Source: Rickettsia typhi
GTDB taxonomy: Bacteria > Pseudomonadota > Alphaproteobacteria > Rickettsiales > Rickettsiaceae
Assembly (NCBI GenBank): GCA_945878545.1
Contig: CAMCTQ010000041.1
Location: forward strand, 1-9,218
Direction of reading: 5' to 3'
DNA: 9,218 nt
Below are positions 6,911-9,218 of this stretch, piece by piece. The position numbers were made by a program, and so were the translations under genes. Position 1 is the first letter of the stretch, and every line of letters starts with the position of its first letter. Below the pieces are notes generated by a model. That model worked only from the letters and a program-made list of their open reading frames with translations. It did not search any database and was not told the DNA's origin.

Positions 6911-9046
6911 TCACATGTTTAAAACTTTTAACCCGATAGCAAATGTTTTGCTATTATTTTTTTTGACACCTCTACTTTTATCATGCGTAAAGTCATCATA
7001 GAATTTACCGGTGATACTAACACAATCGACCACATATGTCACCTGTATACTTCTTTGCAAAAGACGAGTCTTTTTGGTCGTATCAAATAATACCCCTGTA
7101 CCTAGCGTTAATGATTCAAATATTTGATACCCAATACTGAAACTAAGCTGACTAACTTTGTTTGCAGGAAAATTTAACATCTCGTCAGAATAATATCTTG
7201 AAATATTGTTCAAGCTTGAAAAACTTAAATTAGTAGTCAATTTTTCTACGCTAGTTGACATGCCAATTTCATCTTTTATTCGGTTTAATTTTTTATCCTT
7301 TCTAAATCTATAATATAGTTTGAGATTACTAGCTATATCGATAGATGAACTACCCACATAATCTGAATTGCCTTTTGTAACGATGTTATTGTAGTAAACT
7401 AATTGCCCTAAAAAAATATCAAAATAATATGGGTCAGAGAATAAAGACGTATTCAACCCATAACTATACCTCTTCCCATACTCATGATAATCTATACCGC
7501 TAAATCTATTGGCACTAAATAAGTTATACTCCGACAATTCATATTGACCAGTATCAATAAGCGCGAATTTATCAAAATTCTTATTGTAATTTTTCCCAAC
7601 AAAAGCGGCAACAATCGGTTCTACCTTAACTACCACATTCCTTGCAAAATTACGAACCAGCGGATACCTCCATTTGGCTTGAATTTCAGGAATATTTCTA
7701 CTCAATATTTTTTCTTTTTCAGTTTTATCTAAAGGATCCTTAGAACTGAGCCAATATAAATCGCTTCTGTTTGCTATCGCAAAATTAACTAAATGCCCAT
7801 TTGGTGTTATTATCTTTTTACTAAGCGCTAGATCTAAAGCATTCCTGGCTAATTGCTTCTCATAATTTTCATTATATGCTATAGCATTATTTTTGATCTT
7901 AAAAAGAATAGTTTCGTCATCATCTACAGCTATTATTTTTTGCACTCTAACTCTTGGAAAAACAAGAGGTGCCTTGCTTTTATTATCTGTAGCTCTAAAC
8001 CCTTGAAACGAATAACCTTCAAGAGATAGATAATCAGTTCTATCAACCTTATTCGCATAAATCTTTGATTCTAAGTATGAATCATAATTTTCAAAATCAT
8101 TTACAAGATAGGCCTTGTCGGAGGCTCTATTTAAATCAAAACCATAATTAATATCATCTTTATAAAAACTACCTTTGGTAAATATAGTATATCTATTGGG
8201 TTTTAAATGTTTTTGCCCTTTATAATATGAATGATTCGCATAACTACCTTTTATTTCATAACTACCATATTTAATCAAATGCCTTAACTCTCCTTCGAAA
8301 ATCACGTAACTTTTTGACATACGCGGGCTCAAAGTAAAATCTAGATTTGGCTTTGCTCTATAATATAACGGTAAAACAAACTTATCTTTTGTGATCTGCG
8401 GGACAAGAATACCAGATTTAGCAGAAGCATTTGGCGTTGGATGAAAAAAATATGGAAGATAAGCAACTGGAAGACCGAACACCTCAAAAAACATATTTTT
8501 ATATGTTATTCTTTGTTTGTCATAATCTATATTTGTATCCTCTGCCTTCATTTGCCAAATAGGCTTATTGCCACAATAAATCTTACAAGGTGTAAAACTT
8601 GCTTTATGTAAACTAATTTTATTTGTATCATGCCTATTTGCATAAGCTGCCATAAGTAGTGAATCATCTGGAAGTTTCAAGATAAATTCATCAATAATAC
8701 CTTTTTTAAGTTTGTCTTTTAGGACGGCTCTTTGACCAGTAATAATCTTTCCATCTTCATCTTTAATCCTGATATTCCCCTCAGCAAATAATACATCTTT
8801 TTTTATATCATAATATAGGCTATCAGCTCTCAAAATATAATTATCCATGGAAACATAAATGTTGCCATTGGCAGCTAGAGCACCTGAATTATCATCGTAT
8901 TTTATTAAATCTGCTTTTAAGATTACAGGGCCATATTCTTTTTTCACAAAATCTTCTGCATAAAGATTTTGTGAAGCACAAAAAATAATTAGCACTAATA
9001 AAAAATTGCAAAAAGACCGCATTTGATTTAACTTAAAAACTATCAT
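6911..9046 (-). CDS. lptD: LPS-assembly outer-membrane protein LptD
   Basis: LptD (Imp/OstA) forms the outer-membrane translocon, with LptE, that inserts LPS into the outer leaflet. The 711-aa product has a signal sequence ending around QNLYA (residue 30). Residues about 38-150 are an OstA/LptA-like beta-jellyroll (VILKADLIKYDDNSGALAAN, then repeated strand patterns with FAEGNI and ITGQRAVL). The LptD linker landmark follows: FTPCKIYCGNKPIWQMKA (151-168) and FGLPVAYLPYFFHPTP (190-205), then KSGILVPQ and the strand-rich barrel to the C-terminus. Mature-region cysteines are C154, C158 and C675 only. The start at 9046 is uncertain: M9 (9022-9020) gives a more typical signal peptide beginning MRSFCNFLL, and neither ATG has a strong Shine-Dalgarno. 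First gene of the lptD-surA pair; presence implies the organism makes LPS. Confidence 0.95.
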   Translation of the reverse strand: MIVFKLNQMRSFCNFLLVLIIFCASQNLYAEDFVKKEYGPVILKADLIKYDDNSGALAANGNIYVSMDNYILRADSLYYDIKKDVLFAEGNIRIKDEDGKIITGQRAVLKDKLKKGIIDEFILKLPDDSLLMAAYANRHDTNKISLHKASFTPCKIYCGNKPIWQMKAEDTNIDYDKQRITYKNMFFEVFGLPVAYLPYFFHPTPNASAKSGILVPQITKDKFVLPLYYRAKPNLDFTLSPRMSKSYVIFEGELRHLIKYGSYEIKGSYANHSYYKGQKHLKPNRYTIFTKGSFYKDDINYGFDLNRASDKAYLVNDFENYDSYLESKIYANKVDRTDYLSLEGYSFQGFRATDNKSKAPLVFPRVRVQKIIAVDDDETILFKIKNNAIAYNENYEKQLARNALDLALSKKIITPNGHLVNFAIANRSDLYWLSSKDPLDKTEKEKILSRNIPEIQAKWRYPLVRNFARNVVVKVEPIVAAFVGKNYNKNFDKFALIDTGQYELSEYNLFSANRFSGIDYHEYGKRYSYGLNTSLFSDPYYFDIFLGQLVYYNNIVTKGNSDYVGSSSIDIASNLKLYYRFRKDKKLNRIKDEIGMSTSVEKLTTNLSFSSLNNISRYYSDEMLNFPANKVSQLSFSIGYQIFESLTLGTGVLFDTTKKTRLLQRSIQVTYVVDCVSITGKFYDDFTHDKSRGVKKNNSKTFAIGLKVLNM

Positions 9047-9060
9047 TGAAAAAGAACTCT

Positions 9061-9089
9061 ATTATAGATGCTGATTTAATATTAGTAAA
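9061..9089 (-). promoter_or_regulatory. candidate lptD-surA promoter
   Basis: On the minus strand TTTACT (9089-9084), a 17-nt spacer and a perfect TATAAT (9066-9061) form the best-spaced promoter in the window. Transcription would begin near 9054, only about 8 nt before the first lptD ATG (9046) but about 32 nt before the second (9022). This bears on which start is used. It overlaps the 59-nt gap to divergent xseA. Confidence 0.45.
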
Positions 9090-9105
9090 CAATACTGACA
9101 ATTAT

Positions 9106-9218
9106 ATGCCTAATACTACTGCTACTATTAACGATATAAACACTAATATAAATGAATTTTCAGTAACAGAAATATCTAATAAGATTAAATGGTTACTTGA
9201 AAATAATTTCTCTACTGT
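9106..9218 (+). CDS. xseA: exodeoxyribonuclease VII large subunit, N-terminal fragment (runs off right edge)
   Basis: XseA with XseB forms exonuclease VII, which degrades single-stranded DNA. The 37 visible codons start MPNTTATINDINTNINEFSV and continue TEISNKIKWLLENNFST. The F-S-V-(S/T)-E-(I/L)-S-N-x-I-K...LE..F pattern is the typical opening of the XseA OB-fold domain, just before the usual VRGEIS segment, which is off the window. The ATG at 9106 has no obvious Shine-Dalgarno. The frame is open upstream to at least 9061 but offers no better start. Divergent from lptD. The call rests on a short fragment. Confidence 0.75.
   Translation, partial: MPNTTATINDINTNINEFSVTEISNKIKWLLENNFST

Noticed and set aside
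7544..7732. 62-aa open frame on the plus strand
   Set aside because: Antisense to the LptD barrel region; no motif or ribosome site.
1..9218. tRNA, rRNA, CRISPR, insertion sequence or Rickettsia palindromic element
   Set aside because: Read for cloverleaf-like GC stems, spaced direct repeats, transposase motifs and in-frame palindromic insertions; none was convincing by eye.

Overview
The window is AT-rich DNA with an intracellular-alphaproteobacterium character. Two truncated genes at the edges and two complete core genes between them point to Rickettsiales. The presence of an LPS-export gene (lptD) favours Rickettsiaceae (Rickettsia or a close relative such as Megaira) over Anaplasmataceae or Orientia, which are known to lack LPS. 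That placement is inferred from protein signatures and composition; no database search was run.

Layout from left to right. (1) Positions 1-258, minus strand: the N-terminal 86 codons of the ATP-dependent protease Lon, running off the left edge. (2) Positions 407-1399, plus strand: a PLP-dependent threonine/serine dehydratase-type enzyme (330 aa, no ACT regulatory domain), divergent from lon. (3) Positions 1516-5976, plus strand: a 1486-aa protein of unknown function, nearly half the window. It has an N-terminal coiled coil, a short Gly/Ala-rich hydrophobic patch, about seven copies of a roughly 100-150 aa helical module, a C-terminal run of pentapeptide-like quintets and a basic Ser/Thr/Lys tail. 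(4) Positions 6008-6035: a hairpin plus T-tract terminator separating this gene from the convergent genes. (5) Positions 9046-6014, minus strand: lptD followed 9 nt later by a SurA-type periplasmic chaperone gene, a classic outer-membrane biogenesis pair. (6) Positions 9106-9218, plus strand: the first 37 codons of xseA (exonuclease VII large subunit), divergent from lptD and truncated by the right edge.

How the parts relate. LptD receives LPS at the outer membrane, and SurA escorts beta-barrel proteins such as LptD, so the minus-strand pair forms one functional unit. Lon and XseA are housekeeping flanks. The dehydratase and the giant repeat protein sit between these core genes and look like accessory content. 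The giant protein is the most novel item. Two of its 390-nt repeat units still share a 62-nt identical stretch, so the array has expanded or been homogenised recently. No tRNA, rRNA, insertion sequence or CRISPR array was seen, and all intergenic gaps are shorter than 150 nt.
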